A stretch of 64,000 nt of DNA from Arcobacter sp. F2176. Its GTDB lineage: Bacteria; Campylobacterota; Campylobacteria; Campylobacterales; Arcobacteraceae. Shown piece by piece: positions 17,380 to 25,267 of the stretch. Under the pieces are notes generated by a model. The model was not told where the DNA came from and did no database searches. It saw nothing but the letters and a program-made list of their open reading frames with translations. The position numbers and the translations under genes are program-made. Numbering within the stretch: position 1 is the stretch's first letter; each line of letters begins with the position of its first letter. The stretch is from assembly GCF_004116465.1 (NCBI RefSeq), contig NZ_PDJV01000003.1, forward strand, positions 1 through 64,000, given 5' to 3'.

Positions 17380-17468
17380 AAATTTTCCTTTATTTTTTAT
17401 TATTTGTTCTAAACACCATTTCCTTGTGTCTTTTTAAAAGGTTTTTTATTTAAATCCTCCTTTATACT

Positions 17469-18653
17469 CTATTTAATGAATAACTCTCTTGGGAAATCAC
17501 AAAAAGTTTCCACTCCTGTATCTGTGATATAAATACTTTCAGTTATTTCCATTCCCCAATCAGCTTGCCAAATACCTGGCATAAAGTGAAAAGTCATACC
17601 AGGTTCTAGTACTGTTAAGTCCGTTGACCTTAAACTGCAAGTTCTCTCACCCCAATCAGGAGGATAACTAACTCCTATAGGATAACCACATCTTGCACCA
17701 TTTCTATCAATACCATATTTGTGCATTACTGTATCAACTGCATTTGCAATGTCACAAGTTCTATTTCCAGGTTTTGCTTGCTCTAATCCTGCATCAATAG
17801 CTTCTATTAGTGCTTTTTCAGCATCATAATATTTTTGATTGGGTTTGCCCATAAAAATAGTTCTTGACATAGGACAATGATATCTTTTATAACAACCTGA
17901 TATCTCAAAATAAGTTGCCTCATTCTTTTTAAAAGGTCTTTCATCCCAAGTAATATGAGATGCAGATGCATCCGCACCTGAAGGTAACAATGGTACAATT
18001 GAAGGATAATCACCACCATATCCATCAACACCTGCAATTGCAGTTTCATAGATTTGTGATACAACATGACTTTTTGGAATACCAACTCTTACTACATCTA
18101 AAACTCTTTGATGTATTTTTTGAGTGATTTTTCCAGCTATTTTCATAAATTCAATCTCTTTTGCAGATTTAATACCTCTTGCCCAATTGACTAAGTTATT
18201 TGCATTTATAAAGTTTGCATTTGGTAAAGTTGCTGTCAATCTAAAATGAGCTTCCGCAGTATAATAATAACTATCTCTCTCTGTTGCTATTACACATTTA
18301 TCCCATTTCTTTTTATTAAGAATATTTTCTCCAATCCATGTCATTGGATGTTCATCTAAGTTTTGTACATATTTTTCTGGATAGCCATAAAGATTATCTT
18401 CTTTCATATAACATTTTATCAATGCAGCATTTCTATCCATAAGTCTTCCAAACCAAATAGGCTCATCCTCATCAAGGGAAATAATAACCCCTTGATGAAC
18501 ATAGAAAGACCAACCATCATATCCTGTAAGCCAATTCATATTTCCCGGATCAGTTGCAATTAAAACATCGATTCTTCTTTGTTGCATCAATGATTTAACT
18601 CTTCTAATTCTTTGGATATACTCCTTTTTTGTAAAAGGTAATTTTTCTCTCAT
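17469..18653 (-). CDS. doeA: Ectoine hydrolase (DoeA/EutD)
   Basis: A 394-residue protein of the M24 creatinase/prolidase fold, with an N-terminal creatinase-like domain (about 15-150) and a C-terminal pita-bread domain (about 165-390). DoeA opens the ectoine ring to N-acetyl-2,4-diaminobutyrate. The metal ligands of true M24 peptidases are not conserved: the usual DxG...D stretch reads EISGCYKRYHCPMSR. This agrees with ectoine hydrolase being metal-independent. LTGYDGWSFYVHQG near the N terminus is typical for the family. The gene lies ten bases after the aldehyde dehydrogenase gene and before the transporter genes. Confidence 0.92.
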   Translation of the reverse strand: MREKLPFTKKEYIQRIRRVKSLMQQRRIDVLIATDPGNMNWLTGYDGWSFYVHQGVIISLDEDEPIWFGRLMDRNAALIKCYMKEDNLYGYPEKYVQNLDEHPMTWIGENILNKKKWDKCVIATERDSYYYTAEAHFRLTATLPNANFINANNLVNWARGIKSAKEIEFMKIAGKITQKIHQRVLDVVRVGIPKSHVVSQIYETAIAGVDGYGGDYPSIVPLLPSGADASASHITWDERPFKKNEATYFEISGCYKRYHCPMSRTIFMGKPNQKYYDAEKALIEAIDAGLEQAKPGNRTCDIANAVDTVMHKYGIDRNGARCGYPIGVSYPPDWGERTCSLRSTDLTVLEPGMTFHFMPGIWQADWGMEITESIYITDTGVETFCDFPRELFIK

Positions 18654-18662
18654 TTTAGTTTC

Positions 18663-20057
18663 CTATTTAACAGGACCTACCCAAACTTGTTGAGTATTCA
18701 CAAACATTTTAATACCATGAGGACCTAATTCTCTTCCTAAACCTGATTTCTTAACTCCACCACTTGGAAGTCTAGGATCTGATTTTACAATTCCATTAAT
18801 TGAAACTTGGCCAGTAACAATTTTACTTGCTATTAGTTTACCTTTTTCTATATCTCCTGTCCAAACTGAACCACCTAATCCGTATTCAGTGTCATTAGCA
18901 ATTTCTAATGCATGGTTTGCATCTTTTGCTTTGATTACTGCTGCAATTGGACCAAATGTTTCTTGGCAAGATACAACCATTCCTGGTTCTACATCTGCTA
19001 AAAGGGTTACTGGAAAAAAGAATCCTTTTCCTTCCATTCTATTTCCACCTAAAACTAGTCTTGCTCCTGCACTTACTGATCTATCAACTTGTTGGTGCAT
19101 TTCTTCAACTAATTCACGTCTTGCTATTGGACCAATTTTTGTTGATTCATCTTTTGGGTCACCTAAAGTTAATTTTTCAAATCTCTCTTTTAATAAAGAG
19201 ATGAATTTATCATAAATAGGTTCTTCTACAATGATTCTTTTTGCAGCAATACAAGATTGACCAGCATTGATATATCTTGAAAGAACAATTACATCTGCTG
19301 CATGTTCTAAATCTTTTGTATCAGCTAATACAATAGCTGCATCACTTCCCCCAAGTTCTAATACTACTGGTTTGATTTCACTTCCAGCGATTGCACCAAC
19401 AGCTGAACCAGCTTTTGATGAACCTGTAAGTGATACACCAGTAACTAGTGGATGTCTAATGATTGATTCTATTTGTGAGTGGTTAATAACTACATTTTGA
19501 ACTAGATTTTTAGGCATACCTGCTTTTTCAAAAGCTTGTACAATTTTAACTGCACATAGTGGAGTATGAGAATCATGTTTCATAATACAAGTGTTTCCCG
19601 ACATAAGTGCAGGTGCTAAGTATCTAAAAGCTAACCAAAATGGTGCATTCCAAGGAAGTAATCCTAAAGTTACACCTAAAGGTAAATATTGCACAAAGCT
19701 TTCTGTTGCATCAGAATCAATATATTCTGTTTTTAAATATTCTCCAGCATTTTGAGCGTAGTGTTCTGCTGCCCAAGCTGCTTTTGTTACTTCACCTCTT
19801 GCTTCATTGATAGGTTTACCCATCTCTTCAGTCATAGGGAGAGCATATTCATCAAGATTATCTTTCATCTCTTTTGCAACAGCTCTTAAAAGCTCAGCTC
19901 TTTGTTCAAAAGAAGTGTCTCTCCAAGAGTTTAAATATGTCTCTTGTGACTTTTCAATTATTTCTCTTACTTCTTCAGCTGTATTCATAGGAATCTCATA
20001 CACTGTTTCTTCAGTGTATGGATTTATTGATTTAAAATGTGTTGAACTATATCCCAT
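18663..20057 (-). CDS. doeC: Aldehyde dehydrogenase, probable aspartate-semialdehyde dehydrogenase of ectoine catabolism (DoeC)
   Basis: A 464-residue NAD(P)-dependent aldehyde dehydrogenase. The general base is E234 in VVLELGGSDA and the nucleophile is C269 in NAGQSCIAAKR. It most resembles succinate-semialdehyde dehydrogenases, the group to which DoeC/Ssd belongs. In ectoine breakdown the transaminase produces aspartate semialdehyde, which DoeC oxidises to aspartate. The gene lies between doeD and doeA with ten-base gaps on either side. Succinate-semialdehyde activity cannot be excluded from the sequence. Confidence 0.88.
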   Translation of the reverse strand: MGYSSTHFKSINPYTEETVYEIPMNTAEEVREIIEKSQETYLNSWRDTSFEQRAELLRAVAKEMKDNLDEYALPMTEEMGKPINEARGEVTKAAWAAEHYAQNAGEYLKTEYIDSDATESFVQYLPLGVTLGLLPWNAPFWLAFRYLAPALMSGNTCIMKHDSHTPLCAVKIVQAFEKAGMPKNLVQNVVINHSQIESIIRHPLVTGVSLTGSSKAGSAVGAIAGSEIKPVVLELGGSDAAIVLADTKDLEHAADVIVLSRYINAGQSCIAAKRIIVEEPIYDKFISLLKERFEKLTLGDPKDESTKIGPIARRELVEEMHQQVDRSVSAGARLVLGGNRMEGKGFFFPVTLLADVEPGMVVSCQETFGPIAAVIKAKDANHALEIANDTEYGLGGSVWTGDIEKGKLIASKIVTGQVSINGIVKSDPRLPSGGVKKSGLGRELGPHGIKMFVNTQQVWVGPVK

Positions 20058-20066
20058 AATAACCCC

Positions 20067-21311
20067 TTAGCCTAAGATTGCTTCAACAGATTTTACAAAT
20101 CTGTTTAGACCTTCTTTTAAAGTATCTTCTTCAATTGTTAATGGAGGAATAAATTTGATAATTTCACCTGTACTACAAGCACCAATAATCAAACCATTTT
20201 CAAAACATTTTGTAGTGATTTCTTTTGTCATTGCTGCACTTTCGAAATCAATTGCTAGCATCATTCCTTTTTGTCTTACACCTTTTACAGCATCATATTT
20301 AGAGTTTAAGGCATCTATAGTCTCTCTTATGATGTTACCTTTTCTTTTTGTTTCATTATTAAAAGTTTCATCTTTGAAATAATCTAAACCAACTTTACCT
20401 GCTACAAAAGAGATACCTTGTCCTCTAAATGTTCCTGTATGTTGTCCCGGGTTCCAAGCTTTATCAATCTCTGGTTTATTAACTAGCATTCCAATAGGAG
20501 TTCCAAAACCACCTAAACCTTTTGCTAAGATAATAATATCTGGATCAACATCTAAATCATCAAAACTAAAGTAGCTTCCACATCTTCCTACACCACATTG
20601 AATACTATCAAGTATAAATAATGCTCCAGTATCTTTTGCTAGTTTTTGTACACCTTGTAACCACTCTTTTGTAGCCACTCTTACTCCACCTTCTGCTTGA
20701 ACTGGCTCAACAATAAAACCAGCAGGAGGTAACATCCCCGAACCTAAATCAAACATTTTTTGTCTTAAGTTTTCTAAAGCTTCCATATCATTAAAAGTAT
20801 CTCTAATAACATTATTTAAAGGTACTCCTGAACTACTTCTAAAGGCATTATTTGCTGTACAAGCTAAAGCACCTAAAGTCATACCATGGAAACCTCTATT
20901 AAAAGCAACAATTTCTGTTCTTCCAGTAACTTTTCTAGCTAATTTAAGTGCTGCTTCAACTGCATTTGTTCCAGTTGGTCCTGTAAATTGAACTTTTCTA
21001 TCCGCCCAACCTCGTGGTTCTAATACAGTTTTTACAAATGTATTTATAAAGTCTCTTTTTACATCTGTAAACATATCTAGTGAGTGAACAACTCCATCTC
21101 TTTGGATGAAGTCAACTACTGCTTCTTTCATTTTTGGATTATTATGTCCAAAATTTAAAACACCTGCACCTGCAAAAAAGTCTATAAATTCTTTATTATT
21201 TTCATCTATCATTACTGCGTTTGATGACGATTTAAAAACAGTTGGTACTGCTCTACAATAAGCTCTAATTTCTGATTCGTGTTTTTCAAATGTATTCATT
21301 TCATTTGTCAT
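20067..21311 (-). CDS. doeD: Class III aminotransferase, probable 2,4-diaminobutyrate transaminase (DoeD)
   Basis: A 414-residue PLP enzyme of the EctB/DoeD type. The Schiff-base lysine is K264 in IILAKGLGGFG, and D235 in FILDSIQCGVGR contacts the PLP ring nitrogen. GPTGTNAVEAALK (111-123) is the phosphate-binding region. DoeD converts diaminobutyrate to aspartate semialdehyde with 2-oxoglutarate. EctB of ectoine synthesis is closely related, but no ectA or ectC is present and the neighbours are catabolic. It is the first gene of the operon; AAGGAAAAAAA precedes its ATG, and the unusual leader upstream is described separately. Confidence 0.9.
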   Translation of the reverse strand: MTNEMNTFEKHESEIRAYCRAVPTVFKSSSNAVMIDENNKEFIDFFAGAGVLNFGHNNPKMKEAVVDFIQRDGVVHSLDMFTDVKRDFINTFVKTVLEPRGWADRKVQFTGPTGTNAVEAALKLARKVTGRTEIVAFNRGFHGMTLGALACTANNAFRSSSGVPLNNVIRDTFNDMEALENLRQKMFDLGSGMLPPAGFIVEPVQAEGGVRVATKEWLQGVQKLAKDTGALFILDSIQCGVGRCGSYFSFDDLDVDPDIIILAKGLGGFGTPIGMLVNKPEIDKAWNPGQHTGTFRGQGISFVAGKVGLDYFKDETFNNETKRKGNIIRETIDALNSKYDAVKGVRQKGMMLAIDFESAAMTKEITTKCFENGLIIGACSTGEIIKFIPPLTIEEDTLKEGLNRFVKSVEAILG

Positions 21312-21357
21312 TTTTTTTCCTTAAAATATTTTATTAGTTTTTTTGATTTTGTGGAAA

Positions 21358-21465
21358 AGACCCTACGAGATAAGTAATATGTTTAATGTAATAATTTTAT
21401 TTATGTATTAAACAATATTGCTTAATAGCACAATTAAAGTAATCAAAGGTAATTGTGCAGGGTCT
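21358..21465 (-). ncRNA. Candidate structured leader RNA of the ectoine operon (three-way junction)
   Basis: Three nested pairings form a compact three-way junction. P1 is AGACCCT (21358-21364) with AGGGTCT (21459-21465). P2 is 21374-21387 with 21407-21421, about 14 pairs with one bulge. P3 is GCACAATTA (21428-21436) with TAATTGTGC (21450-21458), nine perfect pairs stacking directly on P1. The junction strands ACGAGATAA and TTAATA are left unpaired. On the minus strand this lies 47 bases before the doeD start, in its 5' leader. The P2 pair T75-G20 (21375/21420) is a wobble only in the plus-strand RNA, so strand is not certain. I do not recognise a known riboswitch class. Confidence 0.5.
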
Positions 21466-21613
21466 ACCTGGCACCTAGAATGAAGTTTTTGTCTTGAATT
21501 AATATATTTTGTATTTGTTTTATTGGATGTGGAATAATATACATAATATTTGAGAAGATAAAAGAATTAAATACTTCTTCTAATTCTAATAATCTATTAT
21601 TATAAAAAATCAT
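21464..21613 (-). CDS. Short ORF (49 codons) in the ectoine-operon leader
   Basis: A 49-residue ORF starting MIFYNNRLLELEEVF and ending NFILGAR, too short for most gene callers. AAAAGGAGTTAAT immediately upstream of the ATG is one of the best ribosome binding sites in the window, and a good promoter lies about 35 bases further upstream. Its stop codon (21464-21466) abuts the first P1 strand of the leader fold, so a terminating ribosome would cover P1. No residue is strongly over-represented, so it is not a classical amino-acid attenuator. It may be a leader peptide or a true small protein. I do not recognise the sequence. Confidence 0.5.
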   Translation of the reverse strand: MIFYNNRLLELEEVFNSFIFSNIMYIIPHPIKQIQNILIQDKNFILGAR

Positions 21614-21645
21614 ATTAACTCCTTTTCTTATTATAACATGCAAGA

Positions 21646-21674
21646 AGTCTAACCAAAATAAAAATCTATGTCAA
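21646..21674 (-). promoter_or_regulatory. Sigma70-type promoter for the ectoine operon leader
   Basis: On the minus strand a perfect TTGACA (21669-21674) is followed after exactly 17 bases by TAGACT (21646-21651). Transcription would start near 21639, about 26 bases before the 49-codon ORF and about 330 before doeD. Confidence 0.6.
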
Positions 21675-21682
21675 TTTTAAGC

Positions 21683-21699
21683 TGTATATAAAATATACA
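21683..21699. promoter_or_regulatory. 17-base palindromic operator between divergent promoters
   Basis: TGTATATAAAATATACA is a perfect palindrome with an odd centre. It lies eight bases upstream of the minus-strand -35 box and two bases upstream of the plus-strand -35 box, so one bound regulator could control both the ectoine operon and the MFS gene. The size and symmetry suit a GntR/TetR-size dimeric repressor; the regulator is not encoded next to it. Confidence 0.5.
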
Positions 21700-21701
21700 A
21701 A

Positions 21702-21730
21702 TTGACTGCGACTTTTTGTTAGTGTAAACT
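21702..21730 (+). promoter_or_regulatory. Divergent promoter for the MFS gene
   Basis: TTGACT (21702-21707) and TAAACT (21725-21730) are separated by 17 bases on the plus strand. It would give a 5' leader of about 165 bases for the gene at 21901. The leader itself is very AT-rich and I see no further structure. Confidence 0.45.
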
Positions 21731-21900
21731 ATCAATTCAAATATTGTATTAAGTGTATTCTTAAAATTAAAATAAATTATAAACTTATTTTAAAATTTGA
21801 AGTTAAATAATATTATTTTTATTGCTTATTAAAAAAATAAATAAAGTCATATTTTATATTTTAAAGCTATTATTATAACTTATTGAATATTAGGAAAATA

Positions 21901-23085
21901 ATGATAAAAAATCTTTTTAAATCAAGAGTAGCTTTACTTTATATATTATCGATATCTATGGTTTTTGCTTTTTCAGCTTGGATGAGTTTACTTAATAATT
22001 ATGTAATAGAAGTAGCCTCTTTTGATGGTAGTCAAATAGGTATCTTACAAAGTTTAAGGGAAATTCCTGGCTTTTTAGCCTTTACAGTTATTTTAGTAAT
22101 TATCTTTGTTGCTCAACAAAGATTAGCTTATATTGCAATGATAGCTTTAGGTTTAGGAGTGTTTTTAACTGGACTTTATCCTAGTGCTTTGGGTTTATAC
22201 TTAACTACAATTTTGATGTCTGTAGGTTTTCATTATCTAGAAACTTTAAATCAATCATTATCTTTACAATGGTTAGATAAGGCAAAAGCTCCAATTGTTT
22301 TAGGAAAAATCACAGCAGCTAGATCTTTTACTTCGTTGATAGTATTTGTTTTGATATATATTATGATGAAGTTTTATAGTGTAGAGTACAAGTATGTTTA
22401 TGCATTTTTTGGTTTGATTACTTCGTTTGTTGCGATTATTGCTTGGGTAGGATTTGATCATTTTAAAGATGATGTGGTACAAGAGAAAAAACTAGTTATA
22501 AAAAAAGAGTATTGGCTTTTTTATATTTTGACATTTTTTGCAGGTGCTAGAAGACAGATATTTGTTGTATTTGCAGGATTTTTGCTTGTAGAAAAGTTTG
22601 GTTTAAATATTGAAAATATGGTAACTTTACTTTTTATTAATGCTATTTTAAATATATATCTTGCACCAAAAATCGGTAAGTTTATTGTAAAAGTAGGGGA
22701 ATCAACTACTTTAAAAATAGAATATATTGGATTAGTGATAGTTTTTACTTCTTATGCTTTTGTTGAAAATATTTATTTTGCTTTTTTCTTATATATTATT
22801 GATCATTTACTGTTTTCAATGGCAATTGCTCTAAAAACATATTTCCAAAAAATCGCAGATCCTAAAGATATAGCAAGTGCAAGTGCTGTTAGTTTTACTA
22901 TAAATCATATCGCAGCTGTATTTTTGCCATTTTTCTTAGGTTTGATTTGGTTATATTCTCATTCACTTGTATTTATTATTGGTGCAATTATTGGATTGGC
23001 ATCTTTTATTTTATCTTTTTTAGTTCCTCTTCATCCAAGTCAAGGTTTTGAAACAACTTTAATAAAAAAAGAGAGTATCTCTTAA
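21901..23085 (+). CDS. Major facilitator superfamily transporter
   Basis: A 394-residue membrane protein with about 12 hydrophobic helices in two halves, with a charged central loop (about residues 186-206). The start at 21901 is preferred because AGGAAA lies six bases upstream; a TTG at 21883 would add six residues but has no good binding site. No substrate signature is visible. It is divergent from the ectoine operon and shares a palindromic operator region with it, which hints at a linked role such as export or alternative uptake of a compatible solute. Its stop codon overlaps the stop of the convergent ABC-2 gene within TTAA. Confidence 0.82.
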   Translation: MIKNLFKSRVALLYILSISMVFAFSAWMSLLNNYVIEVASFDGSQIGILQSLREIPGFLAFTVILVIIFVAQQRLAYIAMIALGLGVFLTGLYPSALGLYLTTILMSVGFHYLETLNQSLSLQWLDKAKAPIVLGKITAARSFTSLIVFVLIYIMMKFYSVEYKYVYAFFGLITSFVAIIAWVGFDHFKDDVVQEKKLVIKKEYWLFYILTFFAGARRQIFVVFAGFLLVEKFGLNIENMVTLLFINAILNIYLAPKIGKFIVKVGESTTLKIEYIGLVIVFTSYAFVENIYFAFFLYIIDHLLFSMAIALKTYFQKIADPKDIASASAVSFTINHIAAVFLPFFLGLIWLYSHSLVFIIGAIIGLASFILSFLVPLHPSQGFETTLIKKESIS

Positions 23086-24164
23086 GTTACTTTCTTTTTG
23101 AAAAACCAAGTTGCGATAATAAGAGTAACAACTCCTAATGCAATCATGGGTAAAATCTCCCAGATTGCAATTTCCCAAGATATATCTTTTAAAAATAAAC
23201 CTTTGAGAAGTATTAAAAAATATTTTAATGCAATAAGATTTGTAAAAGGGATAAGCCATTGGGGCATATTTTCAATAGGTGTTGCAAATCCAGACATTAA
23301 AATTGAAGGTACTAAAAGTATAAAAGCACCTAAAATCCCTTGTTGTTGAGTTGAAGAAATAGAAGAAATAAATAATCCAAAGCCAACAACCGAAAATACA
23401 AAAGCAAAAATTGAAACTATTAAAATACTAAGTGAACCAATAAAAGGAACACCAAAAAATGTAATAGCACTTATAAAAATAATGCTAGCTTCTAAGATAC
23501 TAATAATCATAGGTGGAATAGTCTTTCCAATGATTAAAATAGTAGGACTAAGTGGCGCAACTGATATTTGTTCAAAAGTTCCAAGTTCCCTCTCTCTAGC
23601 AACTGATAATGAAGTTAAAATCAAAGCAATAAGTATAGTTAAACTTCCAACTAAATTTGGAAGTATCCACCAAAAATTCTCTAAATTTGGATTGTACCAA
23701 TTTCGAACTACTAAGGTATCTTTATTTTTTGAAAAGAAATTATTAATGCTAAGTTGAACATATCCAACTGCAATTTGAGCACTTGTTGATTTCCTTCCAT
23801 CTGCAATAATTCCTATGTTTGCAGTTTTGCCTTTTTGCATATTCTTTGCAAAATCTTGAGGTATCTCAATTCCAGCTAGAATTTCTTGAGAATCTATCTT
23901 CTCTTTCAAATCATCATAGCTTTTTAAATAAAGTACTTGAGTAAAACGATCACTATATTTTAAAGTACGAATTAATTCTTGACTTTGGCTTGAATTATTT
24001 CTATCTAAAATACCAATACTGATATTTTTAACTTCCATAGTTATTGCAAATGAGAACAATACAAGCATAATAATAGGTGGTACAATAATTACAATACGAG
24101 AACGCTTATCACTCCAAATGGCTAAAAATTCTTTTCTAATAAGAGATATTAATTGATAAATCAT
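23082..24164 (-). CDS. ABC-2 type transport permease (YhhJ-like)
   Basis: A 360-residue permease. One N-terminal helix (about 25-45) is followed by a roughly 120-residue periplasmic domain and five C-terminal helices, the ABC-2 layout of YhhJ/YbhR proteins. The region ARERELGTFEQISVAPLSP (about 203-221) is the typical coupling-helix segment. It overlaps the preceding permease gene by four bases (ATGA). The two permeases, the double ATPase and the HlyD-type adaptor form one exporter, probably for drugs or envelope-active compounds. Confidence 0.88.
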   Translation of the reverse strand: MIYQLISLIRKEFLAIWSDKRSRIVIIVPPIIMLVLFSFAITMEVKNISIGILDRNNSSQSQELIRTLKYSDRFTQVLYLKSYDDLKEKIDSQEILAGIEIPQDFAKNMQKGKTANIGIIADGRKSTSAQIAVGYVQLSINNFFSKNKDTLVVRNWYNPNLENFWWILPNLVGSLTILIALILTSLSVARERELGTFEQISVAPLSPTILIIGKTIPPMIISILEASIIFISAITFFGVPFIGSLSILIVSIFAFVFSVVGFGLFISSISSTQQQGILGAFILLVPSILMSGFATPIENMPQWLIPFTNLIALKYFLILLKGLFLKDISWEIAIWEILPMIALGVVTLIIATWFFKKKVT

Positions 24165-25267
24165 GAGCTTAACTTCTTTTTAGTAATAATAAAAATAATT
24201 CCAAATAAAAATAGACCAATACCCAACATCCAAAGGGTATTTGGAATAATTATTTCATAAATATTTCCTGCTAAAAAGAGTGTTTGTAAAATATTTATAA
24301 AATATCTTGCTGGTATGATGTGGGTTAAAAACTGTAACCAAGATGGCATACTACTTATTTGAAAAATAAATCCTGATAAAATCATCGCAGGTAAAAAGCC
24401 TATGATTAAAGCCATTTGAGCTGCCACAAACTGATTCTTTGCTAAAGTAGAAATAAGCAAACCAATACTAAGTGCTGCAAATAAATAGACACTAGAAGTT
24501 AAAACTAAAAGTATATACGAACCTCTAAATGGAATCTCAAACCAAAATAAGGTAATAAGTACACAAATAAGTAGTGAAAAAAGTCCTAAAACAAAGTAAG
24601 GTAAAAGTTTACCTAAAAGTAATTCTAATATTGTAATTGGAGTTGACATAATAGCTTCCATTGTACCTCTTTCCCACTCTCTTGCTACTACTAATGCAGT
24701 TAAAAGAGTACCAATAAGTGTCAAAGTTATAGCAATGGAACCTGGAAGTAAAAAGTAACTACTCAATAATGGTGCATTAAACCAATATCTTGTTTGAATA
24801 TCAATGTTTAATTTTGTTGATAGTTTTTCAAACTCAAGCCAATTTTGCCACAAAGCAAAACTATATTTTATAACAAAATTTGCAATACTAGGTTCGCTTC
24901 CATCTGTGATAATTTGTATTTTGGGTTCAGCTTTTAAAATATCTTTATCAAAAGTTGCAGGAACCACAATCATGGCTCTTAATTTTCCTTCTTGTAGTTG
25001 TTTTACAAAAGTTCTTCTATCATTTGCTATTTGAACATCAAAACTTTCACTAGTTTGAAATGCTTTTATCAAACTAGAAGTGTGGGCAGAGTTTTTTTCA
25101 ATTACAATTCCCACTGGAATATGTTTTGAGTCTAATGAAATAGCGTAACCCATTAAAAAAAGGAGCATAAGTGGTAAAATAAAAGCAATTATTAATGCAC
25201 TTGGGTCTCGAATTATTTGTAAACTCTCTTTTATAAAAAGTGCCAATAATCGTTGTTTATTCATCAT
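24161..25267 (-). CDS. ABC-2 type transport permease
   Basis: A 368-residue permease of the same layout as its neighbour: N-terminal helix with FILPLMLLFLMGYAISL (about 29-45), a periplasmic domain, then five helices after AREWERGTMEAIMSTPI. It starts inside the last codons of the ATPase gene (11-base overlap) and overlaps the next permease gene by four bases. The two paralogues probably form a heterodimer driven by the fused ATPase. Confidence 0.88.
   Translation of the reverse strand: MMNKQRLLALFIKESLQIIRDPSALIIAFILPLMLLFLMGYAISLDSKHIPVGIVIEKNSAHTSSLIKAFQTSESFDVQIANDRRTFVKQLQEGKLRAMIVVPATFDKDILKAEPKIQIITDGSEPSIANFVIKYSFALWQNWLEFEKLSTKLNIDIQTRYWFNAPLLSSYFLLPGSIAITLTLIGTLLTALVVAREWERGTMEAIMSTPITILELLLGKLLPYFVLGLFSLLICVLITLFWFEIPFRGSYILLVLTSSVYLFAALSIGLLISTLAKNQFVAAQMALIIGFLPAMILSGFIFQISSMPSWLQFLTHIIPARYFINILQTLFLAGNIYEIIIPNTLWMLGIGLFLFGIIFIITKKKLSS

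Noticed and set aside
17807-18085. Minus-strand frame of 92 codons inside the ectoine hydrolase gene
   Set aside because: It is an out-of-frame shadow of doeA with no ribosome binding site, as are the plus-strand frames across 18889-19500 inside doeC.
20067-21311. Ectoine biosynthesis (EctB) instead of catabolism
   Set aside because: No ectA or ectC is present, and the operon holds ectoine hydrolase, deacetylase and an uptake system.
21459-21475. GGGTCTACCTGGCACC resembling the J2/3-P3 part of purine riboswitches
   Set aside because: The similarity covers only this patch. The P2/L2 and L3 loops with their conserved residues cannot be aligned, and the downstream gene has no purine link.
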